A DNA stretch of 64,000 nucleotides from Verrucomicrobium sp. (GTDB lineage Bacteria; Verrucomicrobiota; Verrucomicrobiia; Methylacidiphilales; GAS474). The notes beneath the pieces are model-generated. The model saw nothing but the letters and a program-made list of their open reading frames with translations. It had not been told where the DNA came from and made no database searches. The position numbers and the translations under genes were made by a program. Below, in pieces: positions 44,531 to 52,810 of the stretch. The stretch covers positions 186,001 to 250,000 of the forward strand of contig JAPWJX010000005.1 of NCBI GenBank assembly GCA_028283855.1, in the 5' to 3' direction. Numbering within the stretch: the stretch's first letter is position 1; the number at the start of each line of letters is the position of its first letter.

Positions 44531-46501
44531 TCAGAATTGGGGGCGGACGATCTTCCACTCGTTGACCAGGTCGCGGTTCAGCTCCAGGAGAAAGCGGGAG
44601 GGGCTCTGCCAGGAATCGCGGTAGCCCGCGCTGGCGCGGATGACGGGGTAGGTGAGGTAGAGCTCGTCCCGGGCGCGGGTGACGGCGACGTAGAAGAGCC
44701 GCCGCTCCTCCTCCTCCCCGGAGGGGGTCTCCGCCGCGCGGGAGGAGGGGAAGAGGCCGTCGCAGAGCATCATGACGAAGACGGCCTTCCACTCCAGCCC
44801 CTTGGCCTGGTGGACGGTGCTGAGGCGGATGGCCTCCGCGTTGTCGTCGTTGCGGCGGCGGCCGCGGCGGTCGTCATCGACGTTGGTGAGAAGGGTGAGC
44901 TGGGCCAGGAACTCGGAGGTTGTCTCCATTTCCTCGGAGAAGGCGCGCAGCTGGCTGAGGTCTTCCAGGCGGGCGGGGTAGTTCGGGAACTTCACCTTCA
45001 TGTAGTCCTCGTAGACCGCTTCGATGACCAGCTTGATCTGGTCGGAAGTGCGGTTTTCCATCTCCGGGGTCACGAGCTGGCGGTGGGTCTCCGCCCACTG
45101 TTTCCACGCGTCGGCGGCCTTGGCGGGGGGCTCGATGCGGTCCAGCGGCGTGCCGGCGGCGAATTTTTTCCAGAGCTTGTCGGCGGTCTTTTCCCCGATG
45201 CCCGGCAGCATCCCGGCGACGCGCTTGAAGGCAATCTCGTCCCGGGGATTGGAGGCCAGCTTCAGGTAGCTGCAGACGTCTTTCACGTGGGCCTGCTCGA
45301 AAAAGCGGATGCCGCTGGTGATCTGGAAGGGGATCTGCCGCCGCGTCAGCTCCATCTGCAGCTCCATGGCGTGAAAGTGGGCGCGGTAGAGGATGGCGAT
45401 TTCCTTCAGCTCCACCCCTTCCTCGTGCAGTTCCCCGATGCGCTGGGCGATGAACTGCGCCTGCTGGTTGGCGTCCCCCAGGCAGATGAGGGCGGGCTTC
45501 ACTCCCGGCGTGCGGACGGCGTGCAGGTCTTTCTTGAACTGCTGCGTGTTGGGGGCGATGGCCGCGTTGGCCAGGTTGAGGATCTCCGGCGTGCTGCGGT
45601 AATTGGTCTGGATGTAGATCGTCGTCGTCCCCGGGTAGCGGTCCGGGAAGGAGAGGATGTTCAGGAAGTTGGCCCCGCGCCAGGAGTAGATGCTCTGCGC
45701 GTCGTCGCCCACGGCCATGACCTGCTTGTGCCCCTCGGCCAGGAGGTCGATGAAGTCCGCCTGAAGCTTGTTGGTGTCCTGGTATTCGTCCACCAGGAGG
45801 TGCTGGAAGTGCTGCTGGTAGCGGGCGCGCAATCCCTCCTCCTGCTGGAGGAGTCCCAGGGCGTTGGTCAACAGGTCGTCATAGTCCATGACGTTGGCGC
45901 TGCGCTTGCGCTCCGTGAAGACCCGGTGCAGCCGCAGGAGGCCGTCCTGGTTTTCCAGCAGGTAGGGGTGGTGGCTTTCCAGGATGGAGCCGACGGTCTG
46001 GCGCATGTTGGCCGCCAGGCCGAAGATTTCCAGTGCCACGTCCCCCTTGGGAAACTGCTTGTCCTTGGGATTGATCCCGGCGTCCGCGTAGCAGCCGCCC
46101 AGGAGGTCCTTGGCGTCGTCCCGGTCCAGGATGGTGAAGTCCTGCCCGTAGCCCAGGGCGCCCGCGTGGCGGCGCAGGAGGCGGTTGGCCACGTGGTGGA
46201 AGGTGCCGCCCCACATGCGGGAGATGTCGTGCGGCAGCAGGTCGCCGACGCGCTGGAGCATCTCCCGGGCGGCCTTGTTCGTGAAGGTGGCCAGGAGGAT
46301 GTTTTCCGGCTCCACGCCGTTCTCGATCAGGTAGGCGACGCGGTAGGTGAGGGTGCGCGTCTTGCCGCTGCCCGCCCCGGCAATGATAAGGAGCGGGCCG
46401 GGCGGCGCGGTGACGGCGGCGTATTGCTCCGGATTCAGCTCCCGGGCGTAGTCGATCCGCGGAGAATTGGCGGAGGGGACGGAGTGCAGGCGGTATTCCA
46501 T
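44531..46501 (-). CDS. UvrD/PcrA/Rep-type superfamily 1 DNA helicase
   Basis: 656 residues from the ATG at 46501, which has a GGAAGGA site; the longer frame is a shadow of prmA and lptB. Motifs: Q-motif LNPEQYAAV, I AGAGSGKTRT, Ia TFTNKAAREM, II VDEYQDTN, III AVGDDAQSIYSWRGA, IV QTNYRSTPEI, V STVHQAKGLEWKAVF, VI YVAVTRARDELYL. Unwinds DNA 3'-5' in repair and replication restart. Somewhat shorter than PcrA/UvrD (about 720), with a reduced C-terminal tail. Lies between prmA and the glycosyltransferases. Confidence 0.93.
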   Translation of the reverse strand: MEYRLHSVPSANSPRIDYARELNPEQYAAVTAPPGPLLIIAGAGSGKTRTLTYRVAYLIENGVEPENILLATFTNKAAREMLQRVGDLLPHDISRMWGGTFHHVANRLLRRHAGALGYGQDFTILDRDDAKDLLGGCYADAGINPKDKQFPKGDVALEIFGLAANMRQTVGSILESHHPYLLENQDGLLRLHRVFTERKRSANVMDYDDLLTNALGLLQQEEGLRARYQQHFQHLLVDEYQDTNKLQADFIDLLAEGHKQVMAVGDDAQSIYSWRGANFLNILSFPDRYPGTTTIYIQTNYRSTPEILNLANAAIAPNTQQFKKDLHAVRTPGVKPALICLGDANQQAQFIAQRIGELHEEGVELKEIAILYRAHFHAMELQMELTRRQIPFQITSGIRFFEQAHVKDVCSYLKLASNPRDEIAFKRVAGMLPGIGEKTADKLWKKFAAGTPLDRIEPPAKAADAWKQWAETHRQLVTPEMENRTSDQIKLVIEAVYEDYMKVKFPNYPARLEDLSQLRAFSEEMETTSEFLAQLTLLTNVDDDRRGRRRNDDNAEAIRLSTVHQAKGLEWKAVFVMMLCDGLFPSSRAAETPSGEEEERRLFYVAVTRARDELYLTYPVIRASAGYRDSWQSPSRFLLELNRDLVNEWKIVRPQF

Positions 46502-46518
46502 GGCCGCGGTTCCTTCCA

Positions 46519-47385
46519 CTATCGCCGCCCGCCCCGGCGGGGCAAGCCCGCCTTCCGTGCGGAGGCCATGGCCCATTTCCCGCGCTTCTTCCACGAAAGG
46601 GGCGGCAGGCCCGCTTTGGCGAAGGCGCGGTCGACGTCCGGGATCTGGTCCCGCAGGACGCCGCTCAAGAAAAGGGAGCCGCCCGGCTTGAGCGCGCCGG
46701 CCAGCCGGAGGGCGGCGGCCACCAGCAGCTCGCTGTAGAGATTGGCGCAGATCACGTCGTAGCCGTTTTGAGGCGCCTTCCAGCGCAGGACGTCCCGCTC
46801 CGCCCAGGCCACGGCGGGGTGGGGGAAATTGGCGTGCTCGTTCTCCCTGGCCACGCGCACGGCGGTCGGGTCGTAATCGAAGGCCTCCACCTTTCCCGCG
46901 CCCAGGCGGCGCATGGCCAGGGCCAGGATGCCGCTGCCGGTGCCCGCGTCCAGGACGCGCCGCTCCGGCCACGCGCCGGACAGGGAGGCCAGGGAACGCA
47001 GGAGCATCCCGGTGGTGGCGTGCTGCCCGGTGCCGAAGGCGATGCCCGCCGGGATGACGAGGGAGGGAACGGCTTCTTTTTTTGCGGCCTTCGGCTTTTC
47101 CGGATGGATGATGAGCTTCTTTCCGATGCGCAGCGGCGCGCCGGGGGCCGACTTCTTCAGCCAGTTCGTCGCGGAGGTGCGGCGCAGGCGGCCGCCGAAG
47201 CTGCGGGTGAGGAGATCGGCCGTCTTTTTGTCGGCGGGGTAGGCCTCCAGGCGGCCCAGTTTGGCGCCGGGCTTTTCGACGAGGACCACCCGGTCGAAGC
47301 CGACGAAGGCGATCCGTTCCAGCCAGGCGTCCGCCCAGCGGAGGGAGATGGGCCGGGTCCAGACCCAGGGGGCGGCCGCCTTCAC
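46519..47385 (-). CDS. prmA: Ribosomal protein L11 methyltransferase
   Basis: 288 residues from GTG at 47385, overlapping the lptB stop (GTGA). The N-terminal substrate-binding domain is diverged. The catalytic domain has IPAGIAFGTGQHATTGM, a PrmA hallmark, motif I VLDAGTGSGILALAM, FDYDPTAVRVARENEHAN and CANLYSELLV in place of the usual (V)ANI. It trimethylates ribosomal protein L11. The start region (MKAAAPWVWTRPI) is uncertain by a few residues. Confidence 0.88.
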   Translation of the reverse strand: MKAAAPWVWTRPISLRWADAWLERIAFVGFDRVVLVEKPGAKLGRLEAYPADKKTADLLTRSFGGRLRRTSATNWLKKSAPGAPLRIGKKLIIHPEKPKAAKKEAVPSLVIPAGIAFGTGQHATTGMLLRSLASLSGAWPERRVLDAGTGSGILALAMRRLGAGKVEAFDYDPTAVRVARENEHANFPHPAVAWAERDVLRWKAPQNGYDVICANLYSELLVAAALRLAGALKPGGSLFLSGVLRDQIPDVDRAFAKAGLPPLSWKKRGKWAMASARKAGLPRRGGRR

Positions 47386-48146
47386 ATGCTGAAGCGGGGG
47401 CCCAGGTAGAGGTCCCGGGTGACGGGATCGTCGATGAGGAACTGGCTGGTGCCGTGGCTCTCCACCTTCCCCTCGCAGATGAGGTAGGCGCGGTCGACGA
47501 CGCTGAGCGTCTCCCGCACGTTGTGGTCGGTGATGAGGACGCCGATGCCGCGCTCCCGCAGGCTGAGGATGATCTGCTGCAGGTCGAAGACGGCCAGGGG
47601 ATCGACGCCGCTGAACGGCTCGTCGAGCAGGAGCAGGGAGGGCTCCGTGACCAGCGCGCGGGCGATGGCCAGGCGGCGCTTTTCACCGCCGGAGAGGGTC
47701 AGCGCCACGTTCCGGCGCAGCCCTTCCAGGCCGAAGTCGAGCAGCAGCTCCTGGCACCGCTGCTCGCGTTCCTCCTCCGTGATGGGGAGGAAGTCGAGGA
47801 TCGCCATGAGGTTTTCCTCCACGGTCAGCTTGCGGAAAATCGACTCTTCCTGCGGCAGATAACCCAGGCCGCGGCGGGCGCGGCGGTACATGGGCATGTG
47901 GGTCACGTCCTCGCCGGCCAGATAGACCCGGCCTTCCGTGGGGGGTACGATGCCGACGATCATGTAGAAGGTCGTGGTCTTTCCGGCGCCGTTTGGCCCG
48001 AGCAGGCCGACGACCTCTCCTTGGCGGACGACGATGTCGACGCCGTTGACCACCCTGCGGCCATCGTAAGCCTTCGCCAGGCCTTCGCCGCGGATCAGGT
48101 CCTCCGCCTGGGTGGGGAGAGTGGGGATGGGGGGCATTTCGGGCAT
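47382..48146 (-). CDS. lptB: LPS export ABC transporter ATPase LptB
   Basis: 254 residues from ATG at 48146; an in-frame TTG at 48152 is the alternative. Walker A is LLGPNGAGKTTTFYMIVG. The Q-loop is YLPQEESIFRKLTVEENLMAIL, a sequence almost diagnostic of LptB. The signature is LSGGEKRRLAIARAL, Walker B LLLDEPFSGVDPLAV, and the H-switch ITDHNVRETLSV. It powers LPS extraction from the inner membrane with LptFG, which are elsewhere. Its presence supports a Gram-negative envelope with LPS-like lipid. Confidence 0.95.
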   Translation of the reverse strand: MPEMPPIPTLPTQAEDLIRGEGLAKAYDGRRVVNGVDIVVRQGEVVGLLGPNGAGKTTTFYMIVGIVPPTEGRVYLAGEDVTHMPMYRRARRGLGYLPQEESIFRKLTVEENLMAILDFLPITEEEREQRCQELLLDFGLEGLRRNVALTLSGGEKRRLAIARALVTEPSLLLLDEPFSGVDPLAVFDLQQIILSLRERGIGVLITDHNVRETLSVVDRAYLICEGKVESHGTSQFLIDDPVTRDLYLGPRFSM

Positions 48147-48230
48147 GTTCAAGAAAGCGTTTTAGCAGTTTGAAGGCGGACGCCAAATGAGAAAGCCCGA
48201 ATTTTTGCGCTTGTTAGCCGCCTGTTTTGG

Positions 48231-49067
48231 ATGATGGTAAGGGGCATGTTGCCTCTGGAAGACGGATTCGCGGACATCATCGGCAAAGCCCAGCGGGGCT
48301 TAAAGCTTTCGGACGAGGTGCTCTGCCGGGAAGCGGGAGTCTCCGGGGAGGATTTCCAGCGCGTCAAAGGAGGCGATTTTAACGAGGAGATCGTCCGCAA
48401 GCTGGCGGAGCCCCTCCGCCTGGCGCCGGACCGGCTGGTCGCCCTGGGCTCCTGGCATCCGAACATCGCCCATCCTTCCAATCTGGCCCGGGTCACCACC
48501 CCCTTCGACGGAGGCACGGTCAATGCCTACCTCATCTGGGACGAGGAGACGAAGGAAGCCGCCCTTTTCGACACCGGCATGGACGCGGGGCCGCTTCTCC
48601 AGGCCGTGCGGGACCGGGGCCTGACGCCCAAATACATCTTCGTCACCCACACCCATTCCGACCACATTGCCGAATTGCCCAACCTGGCCCGCGCCACCGG
48701 CCTGACGCCGCTGGTCCACGAGAGCCAGGACATCGGCGGCGTCCGCCTCTTCAAATGGGGGCAAACCTTCCCCCTGGGCAAGCTGAAGGTGGAAACCCGC
48801 CGCACCACCGGCCACGCGGAGGGGGGGACCACCTTCGTCGTCAGCGGTCCCGGCCTGGACGTGTCGATCGCCGTCGTGGGCGACGCCATCTTCGCCGGCT
48901 CCATGGGCCGGGGAAACATCTCCCATGAGGACGCGCTGGAGACCAACCGCCAAAGCATCTTCTCCCTGCCGGACCAGACCGTCCTTTGCCCCGGCCACGG
49001 CCCCCTGACCACCGTGGGACTGGAAAAGCGGCACAACCCCTTTTTTCCCGAATTTCATCACTCATGA
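48231..49067 (+). CDS. HTH-domain / metallo-beta-lactamase-fold hydrolase fusion
   Basis: 278 residues (start could also be 48246). Residues about 20-75 look like a Cro/C1-type helix-turn-helix (LSDEVLCREAGVSGEDFQRVKGGDF...VRKLAEPLRLAP). The rest is a glyoxalase-II-like metallo-hydrolase: THTHSDH (139-145), TGHAEGG (H195), GDAIF (D218) and CPGHGP (H256), a complete binuclear metal site. An intact hydrolase behind an HTH-like module is unusual. The module might bind DNA or serve only as a protein-interaction domain. It overlaps the next gene by ATGA. Confidence 0.8.
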   Translation: MMVRGMLPLEDGFADIIGKAQRGLKLSDEVLCREAGVSGEDFQRVKGGDFNEEIVRKLAEPLRLAPDRLVALGSWHPNIAHPSNLARVTTPFDGGTVNAYLIWDEETKEAALFDTGMDAGPLLQAVRDRGLTPKYIFVTHTHSDHIAELPNLARATGLTPLVHESQDIGGVRLFKWGQTFPLGKLKVETRRTTGHAEGGTTFVVSGPGLDVSIAVVGDAIFAGSMGRGNISHEDALETNRQSIFSLPDQTVLCPGHGPLTTVGLEKRHNPFFPEFHHS

Positions 49068-49951
49068 GCTTAAACATCGGCATTGTCGGCGTCGGGCGGA
49101 TGGGGGCCAACATGGCCCGCCGCCTGGCTGAAAAAGGATTCCACGTCACCGCCGTCTACGACGCGCGCCGGGAGGCCGCCCTGGCCCTGGCCGAGGAGCT
49201 GGGCAGCCACGCCGCCCTGGAGCTGGCCGAGGTGACCGCCGAGGCCGACGTGATCCTCACCGTCGTCACCGACGACAAGGCGATGGAGCAAATCTTCCTG
49301 GCCGGGGAAGGGGACCACCTCCTGCTCAACGCCCAGGGGAAAGTCTTCCTCAACTGCGCCACCGTCTCCCCGGAAGTCCACGCCCGCGTTTCCCAGGCGG
49401 CGGAAAAGGCGGGCGCCTCCGCCGTGGAAGCCTGCATGGCCTCCAGCATCACCCAGGCGCGGCAGGGGACCCTCTACCTCATCCTGGCCGGGGAAAAGAA
49501 AGCCGTCGACCGGGTGGAACCCGTCCTGGCCGCCCTCAGCTCCGCCCGCCGCTACGTGGGGGAGACCGGCCGCGCCGCACAGGTGAAGGCCCTGGTCAAC
49601 ATGGTCATGAACATGAACACCGCCGCCTTGGCGGAGGGACTGGCCGTCGGCGACGCGCTGGGTCTCGACCTGGCTATGCTGCGGGAGGTCTTTGCCCAGA
49701 CGGGGGCCAATTCCCGCGTCCTGGAGACCGACGGGGCCGACATGCAGGCCCGGGAGCACGATTGTTACTTCTCCGCCGCCCATGCGGCCAAGGACTCCGG
49801 CATCGCCCTGGAACTGGGAAAAAAGGCCGGGCTCAAGCTCCCGCTGGGAGAGGCCACCCTGGCGCAATACCGCCTCATGGTGGAAAAAGGGCTGGGGGAA
49901 TTGGACAAATCCGGCGTGGCCGAACTGACGTTCAAAGGAAGGGCGAAATAA
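49064..49951 (+). CDS. 3-hydroxyisobutyrate-dehydrogenase-family NAD(P)-dependent reductase
   Basis: 295 residues from ATG at 49064. The Rossmann motif is IGIVGVGRMGANMARRL. VILTVVTDDKAMEQIF follows, then VEACMASSITQARQGTLYLI near the usual substrate loop, and a catalytic-lysine helix VKALVNMVMNMNTAALAEGL. The class covers 3-hydroxyisobutyrate, tartronate semialdehyde and glyoxylate/succinic-semialdehyde reductases. Co-translated with the HTH-hydrolase, suggesting a two-step detoxification or aldehyde pathway. Substrate not determinable. Confidence 0.85.
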   Translation: MSLNIGIVGVGRMGANMARRLAEKGFHVTAVYDARREAALALAEELGSHAALELAEVTAEADVILTVVTDDKAMEQIFLAGEGDHLLLNAQGKVFLNCATVSPEVHARVSQAAEKAGASAVEACMASSITQARQGTLYLILAGEKKAVDRVEPVLAALSSARRYVGETGRAAQVKALVNMVMNMNTAALAEGLAVGDALGLDLAMLREVFAQTGANSRVLETDGADMQAREHDCYFSAAHAAKDSGIALELGKKAGLKLPLGEATLAQYRLMVEKGLGELDKSGVAELTFKGRAK

Positions 49952-50021
49952 GTCGCCTAAATATTTTCCCTTGCAATTTCAGGGAAATCTCTAACGTAAC
50001 CGATTAAGCCGGTTGTTTGCA

Positions 50022-50100
50022 GTTCAAAGGCTTCAGATTGTCCGAAAGGGATGTTTCTGATGGTCCGAGGGTTCGGGCAAAGCCATTGAACGGAAAACCG
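50022..50100 (+). promoter_or_regulatory. Structured 5' leader of the RRM-protein gene
   Basis: The arms GTTCAAAGGCTT (50022-50033) and AAGCCATTGAAC (50080-50091) pair in 11 of 12 positions. They enclose two smaller hairpins: a CAGA...TCTG helix (50034-50059) capped by TCC-GAAA-GGG, and CCGA-GGGT-TCGG (50065-50076). CGG-AAAA-CCG (50091-50100) may follow. This three-way junction sits 35-113 bases before the start codon. A further hairpin AACCG/CGGTT lies at 49998-50014. It could be an RNA thermosensor or an autoregulatory site; this is inference. Confidence 0.5.
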
Positions 50101-50134
50101 GCCAAACCGCAAATCGAATAGCAGTCCGTAGATC

Positions 50135-50524
50135 ATGAACACGAAATTGTACGTGGGAAACCTCCCGTTTAGCAGCACTGAACAAGACGTCCGGGAGCTC
50201 TTCTCCCAGCATGGGAACGTCACCGAAGCGACGCTCATCATTGACCGCATGACCGGTCGTTCCCGTGGCTTCGCCTTCGTCTCCTATGACAGCGAAGACG
50301 CCGCCCAGCGCGCCATCCAAAATCTCGACGGCCAGGACATCGACGGCCGCAAGCTGACCGTGAACATCGCCCGCCCGAAGGAAGACCGTCCTTATAGCGG
50401 TGGTGGTGGCGGCGGTGGCGGTGGCGGCGGCTACCGTGGCGGTGGCGGCGGCGGTGGATACCGCGGCGGCGGCGGTGGCGGCGGCGGCGGATACCGCGGC
50501 GGCCCCCGTGGCGATCGCCACTAA
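50135..50524 (+). CDS. Glycine-rich RRM RNA-binding protein
   Basis: 129 residues. One RRM domain (2-80) has RNP2 LYVGNL (5-10) and RNP1 RGFAFVSY (44-51). A C-terminal tail from about 89 consists of Gly runs broken by three YRGG units and ends RGGPRGDRH. This organisation matches cold-induced RRM proteins (Rbp) of cyanobacteria and their relatives in other bacteria. It probably acts as an RNA chaperone. No ribosome site is visible. The gene has a long structured leader and its own strong terminator, so it is a stand-alone unit. Confidence 0.93.
   Translation: MNTKLYVGNLPFSSTEQDVRELFSQHGNVTEATLIIDRMTGRSRGFAFVSYDSEDAAQRAIQNLDGQDIDGRKLTVNIARPKEDRPYSGGGGGGGGGGGYRGGGGGGGYRGGGGGGGGGYRGGPRGDRH
50397..50520 (+). 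repeat. GGC/GGT-rich tandem tract encoding the Gly-rich tail
   Basis: Almost unbroken GGT/GGC codons interrupted by TACCGT/TACCGC (Tyr-Arg) every 7-11 codons. The repeat unit is roughly YRG(G)n. Such tracts are prone to slippage, so Gly-run length may vary between strains. All interruptions keep the reading frame. Confidence 0.8.
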
Positions 50525-50552
50525 GCCTAGCCCTAACAGGTTTTAGAAAGCG

Positions 50553-50580
50553 AAAGCCCCCCGGAAACGGGGGGCTTTTT
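50553..50580 (+). terminator. Strong intrinsic terminator of the RRM gene
   Basis: An 11-bp perfect stem: AAAGCCCCCCG (50553-50563) with CGGGGGGCTTT (50568-50578), GNRA loop GAAA, then a T-rich tail continuing to 50590. The next gene begins only 13 bases after the stem's T-tract, so that gene relies on read-through or a promoter hidden in this region. Confidence 0.9.
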
Positions 50581-50592
50581 GTTTGTTTTTCC

Positions 50593-51765
50593 ATGCACCA
50601 AGTCGACGTGGCCGTGATCGGCGGCGGAGCCGCCGGCCTTATGACGGCGCTGACCGCCGGGGGGCGCGCCCGCCGCGTGGCCGTCCTGGAAGGCCAGGAG
50701 CGTCTGGGGAAGAAGATCCTCATCTCCGGCGGCGGCCGCTGCAACTTCACCAACCTGGGCGCGCGGGCGGAAAACTACCTCTCCGCCCAGCCCGACTTCT
50801 GCAAGTCGGCCCTGGCCCGCTTCACCCCCTACCATTTCGTCGAGATGGTGGAGCGGCACGGCATCCCCTACCACGAGAAGAAGCTGGGCCAGCAGTTCTG
50901 CGACGGCAGCTCGAAGGAGATCGTCGCCCTGCTGGAGGCGGAGTGCGCGGAGGCCGGTGTCTCCATCTTTCTTAACCGGCGCGTCTCCGCCGTCGAGCCG
51001 CAGCCCGGCGGCGGCTTCCAGGTGGAGGCGGGCGGAGAGGCGTGGCGCGCGGAGAGCGTCGTCATCGCCACCGGCGGCCTTTCCTTTCCGAAGCTGGGCG
51101 CCACCGACTTTGCCTATGTCCTCTCCCGGCGGCTCGGCCTCAAAGTCGTCGATCCCCGGCCCGGCCTGGTTCCCTTCACGTGGAAGGAAGGAGGCTTCGC
51201 CGCCTCTTTAAGCGGCCTCTCTCTGCCGGTAGTCGCCCGCTGCGGCGGGACGGCGTTCGAGGAAAGCCTCCTCTTCACCCACTTCGGCCTAAGCGGGCCT
51301 GCCGTGCTCCAAATCTCCTCTTATTGGAAGCAGGGAGAGACCGTCTCCTTCGACCTCCTGCCCGGCCTGGACGCTGTCGCCTGGTTGCGGGAAAACCGAG
51401 GGGGCGCGCCCCTTTCCGGCATCCTGGCGGAAAAGCTGCCCCGCCGCCTGGCCCAGCAGTGGGCCGCCGCCCAGCATCCGGGGGCCAAGCCCCGCTGGGC
51501 GCAGGAGCCCGCCGCCGTCGTCCGGGAAATCGCCGGGCGGCTCAACGCCTGGCCGGTCCGCCCGGAAGGGACGGAAGGCTACGCCAAGGCGGAGGTCACC
51601 CTGGGCGGCGTCGCCACGGAAGGGCTCTCCTCCAAGACGATGGAATCGCGCGCCGTGCCGGGCCTCTTCTTCGTCGGGGAAGCCGTCGACGTCACCGGCT
51701 GGCTGGGCGGTTACAACTTCCAGTGGGCCTGGGCTTCCGGCCGGGCCGCCGGTCTGGCAGCCTAA
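50593..51765 (+). CDS. HI0933/BaiN-family FAD-dependent oxidoreductase
   Basis: 390 residues. The N-terminal FAD dinucleotide motif is VDVAVIGGGAAGLMTAL. The family signature LGKKILISGGGRCNFTNLG follows, then VVIATGGLSFPKLGATDFAY. The late FAD-contacting stretch is GLFFVGEAVDVTGWLGGYNFQWAWASG. A flavoprotein whose relatives include bile-acid reductases (BaiN) and proteins of unknown substrate. It lies right after a terminator and 4 bases before the dus gene, with which it is co-transcribed. Confidence 0.87.
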   Translation: MHQVDVAVIGGGAAGLMTALTAGGRARRVAVLEGQERLGKKILISGGGRCNFTNLGARAENYLSAQPDFCKSALARFTPYHFVEMVERHGIPYHEKKLGQQFCDGSSKEIVALLEAECAEAGVSIFLNRRVSAVEPQPGGGFQVEAGGEAWRAESVVIATGGLSFPKLGATDFAYVLSRRLGLKVVDPRPGLVPFTWKEGGFAASLSGLSLPVVARCGGTAFEESLLFTHFGLSGPAVLQISSYWKQGETVSFDLLPGLDAVAWLRENRGGAPLSGILAEKLPRRLAQQWAAAQHPGAKPRWAQEPAAVVREIAGRLNAWPVRPEGTEGYAKAEVTLGGVATEGLSSKTMESRAVPGLFFVGEAVDVTGWLGGYNFQWAWASGRAAGLAA

Positions 51766-51769
51766 CTTC

Positions 51770-52810
51770 ATGTCCTTGCGCCCGCTCTTGCCGCCCGACC
51801 GCCCCTGGCTGGCCCTGGCGCCGATGCAGGACGTCACCGACCTGACGTTCTGGAAGGCGATGCACCGCTACGGCGGGCCGGACGTCTATTACACCGAATA
51901 CATCCGGGTCCATGAAAACTCCCGTCCGGACCGGGACGTCGTCCGCGCCGTGACGGAGAACCCGACGGGCCGCCCCGCCATCGTCCAGATGATCGGGCAG
52001 GACATTCCCTCCCTGGTCCGCGTGGCCCGGCAGCTCCAGCGCCTGCCCGTCTGCGCCATCGACCTGAACCTGGGCTGCCCCGCCCCGATCGTCTGCCGGA
52101 AGGAGGCGGGCGGCGGCCTCCTGCGGAACCTGCCGAAGATCGACGCCATCCTCCGCGCCCTGCGGGAGGCGATCGAGATCCCCTTCACGGTGAAGACGCG
52201 CATCGGCTTCGACCGGCCGGAGGAGTGTGACGCGCTCCTCGACCTCTTCGCCCGCCACCCCATCGACCTCTTGACCGTCCACGGCCGCACCGTGCGGGAG
52301 ATGTACCGGACGGAGGTCCATTACGACCGGATCGCCCAGATCGTCCGCCGGATGCCGTGCCCCGTCCTGGCCAACGGCAACGTCCTTTCCGTCCGCCTGG
52401 CGCGGGAGATCGCGGCGGAGACGGGCGCGGCGGGCCTCATGATCGGCCGGGGGGCGATCCGCAATCCCTGGCTCTTCGAGCAGATCCGGGCGCAATGGGA
52501 GGGAAGGCCGGTCTTCCGGCCCACGCTGCGCGACGTGCGCGGCTACGTGGAGCACCTCTACGAGGCGACGGCACAGCCCGGATTCCGCGAGGCCGACCAC
52601 GTTTCCAAGATGAAGAAGTATCTCAACTTCATCGGCCAGGGAATCGGGGAGGGGGAAGCCTTTCTTAAGGACGCCCGCGCCGCCGGCTCGGGGCGGGCTT
52701 TCTTTGCGGCGTGCGATCGCCACCTTTCGGACGACGCGCCGCTGCCGGACGAGCCTCCGGGCCGCTCTTTGCGCTGCGCTCGGAGCGAGCAGCTGGCGCA
52801 ACTGGGATAG
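51770..52810 (+). CDS. tRNA-dihydrouridine synthase (Dus family)
   Basis: 346 residues. FMN-dependent reduction of uridines in tRNA. Motifs: LAPMQDVTDLTFWK, IVQMIGQD, DLNLGCPAPIVCRKEAGGGLL with catalytic Cys, FTVKTRIG, LTVHGRT and LMIGRGAIRNPWLF. The helical C-terminal RNA-binding domain is short. The last about 48 residues are encoded in the 146-base overlap with the convergent RluA gene, including a poorly conserved tail (DEPPGRSLRCARSEQL). Which U positions are modified is not clear. Confidence 0.9.
   Translation: MSLRPLLPPDRPWLALAPMQDVTDLTFWKAMHRYGGPDVYYTEYIRVHENSRPDRDVVRAVTENPTGRPAIVQMIGQDIPSLVRVARQLQRLPVCAIDLNLGCPAPIVCRKEAGGGLLRNLPKIDAILRALREAIEIPFTVKTRIGFDRPEECDALLDLFARHPIDLLTVHGRTVREMYRTEVHYDRIAQIVRRMPCPVLANGNVLSVRLAREIAAETGAAGLMIGRGAIRNPWLFEQIRAQWEGRPVFRPTLRDVRGYVEHLYEATAQPGFREADHVSKMKKYLNFIGQGIGEGEAFLKDARAAGSGRAFFAACDRHLSDDAPLPDEPPGRSLRCARSEQLAQLG

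Noticed and set aside
44531-47686. Helicase with an about 395-residue N-terminal extension
   Set aside because: The extension overlaps prmA and lptB in another frame and has shadow composition. The ATG at 46501 has a good ribosome site and begins just before the helicase Q-motif.
50397-50520. CRISPR-like or satellite repeat
   Set aside because: The repetition comes from Gly codons with YRG interruptions inside an intact RRM reading frame. There are no unique spacers.
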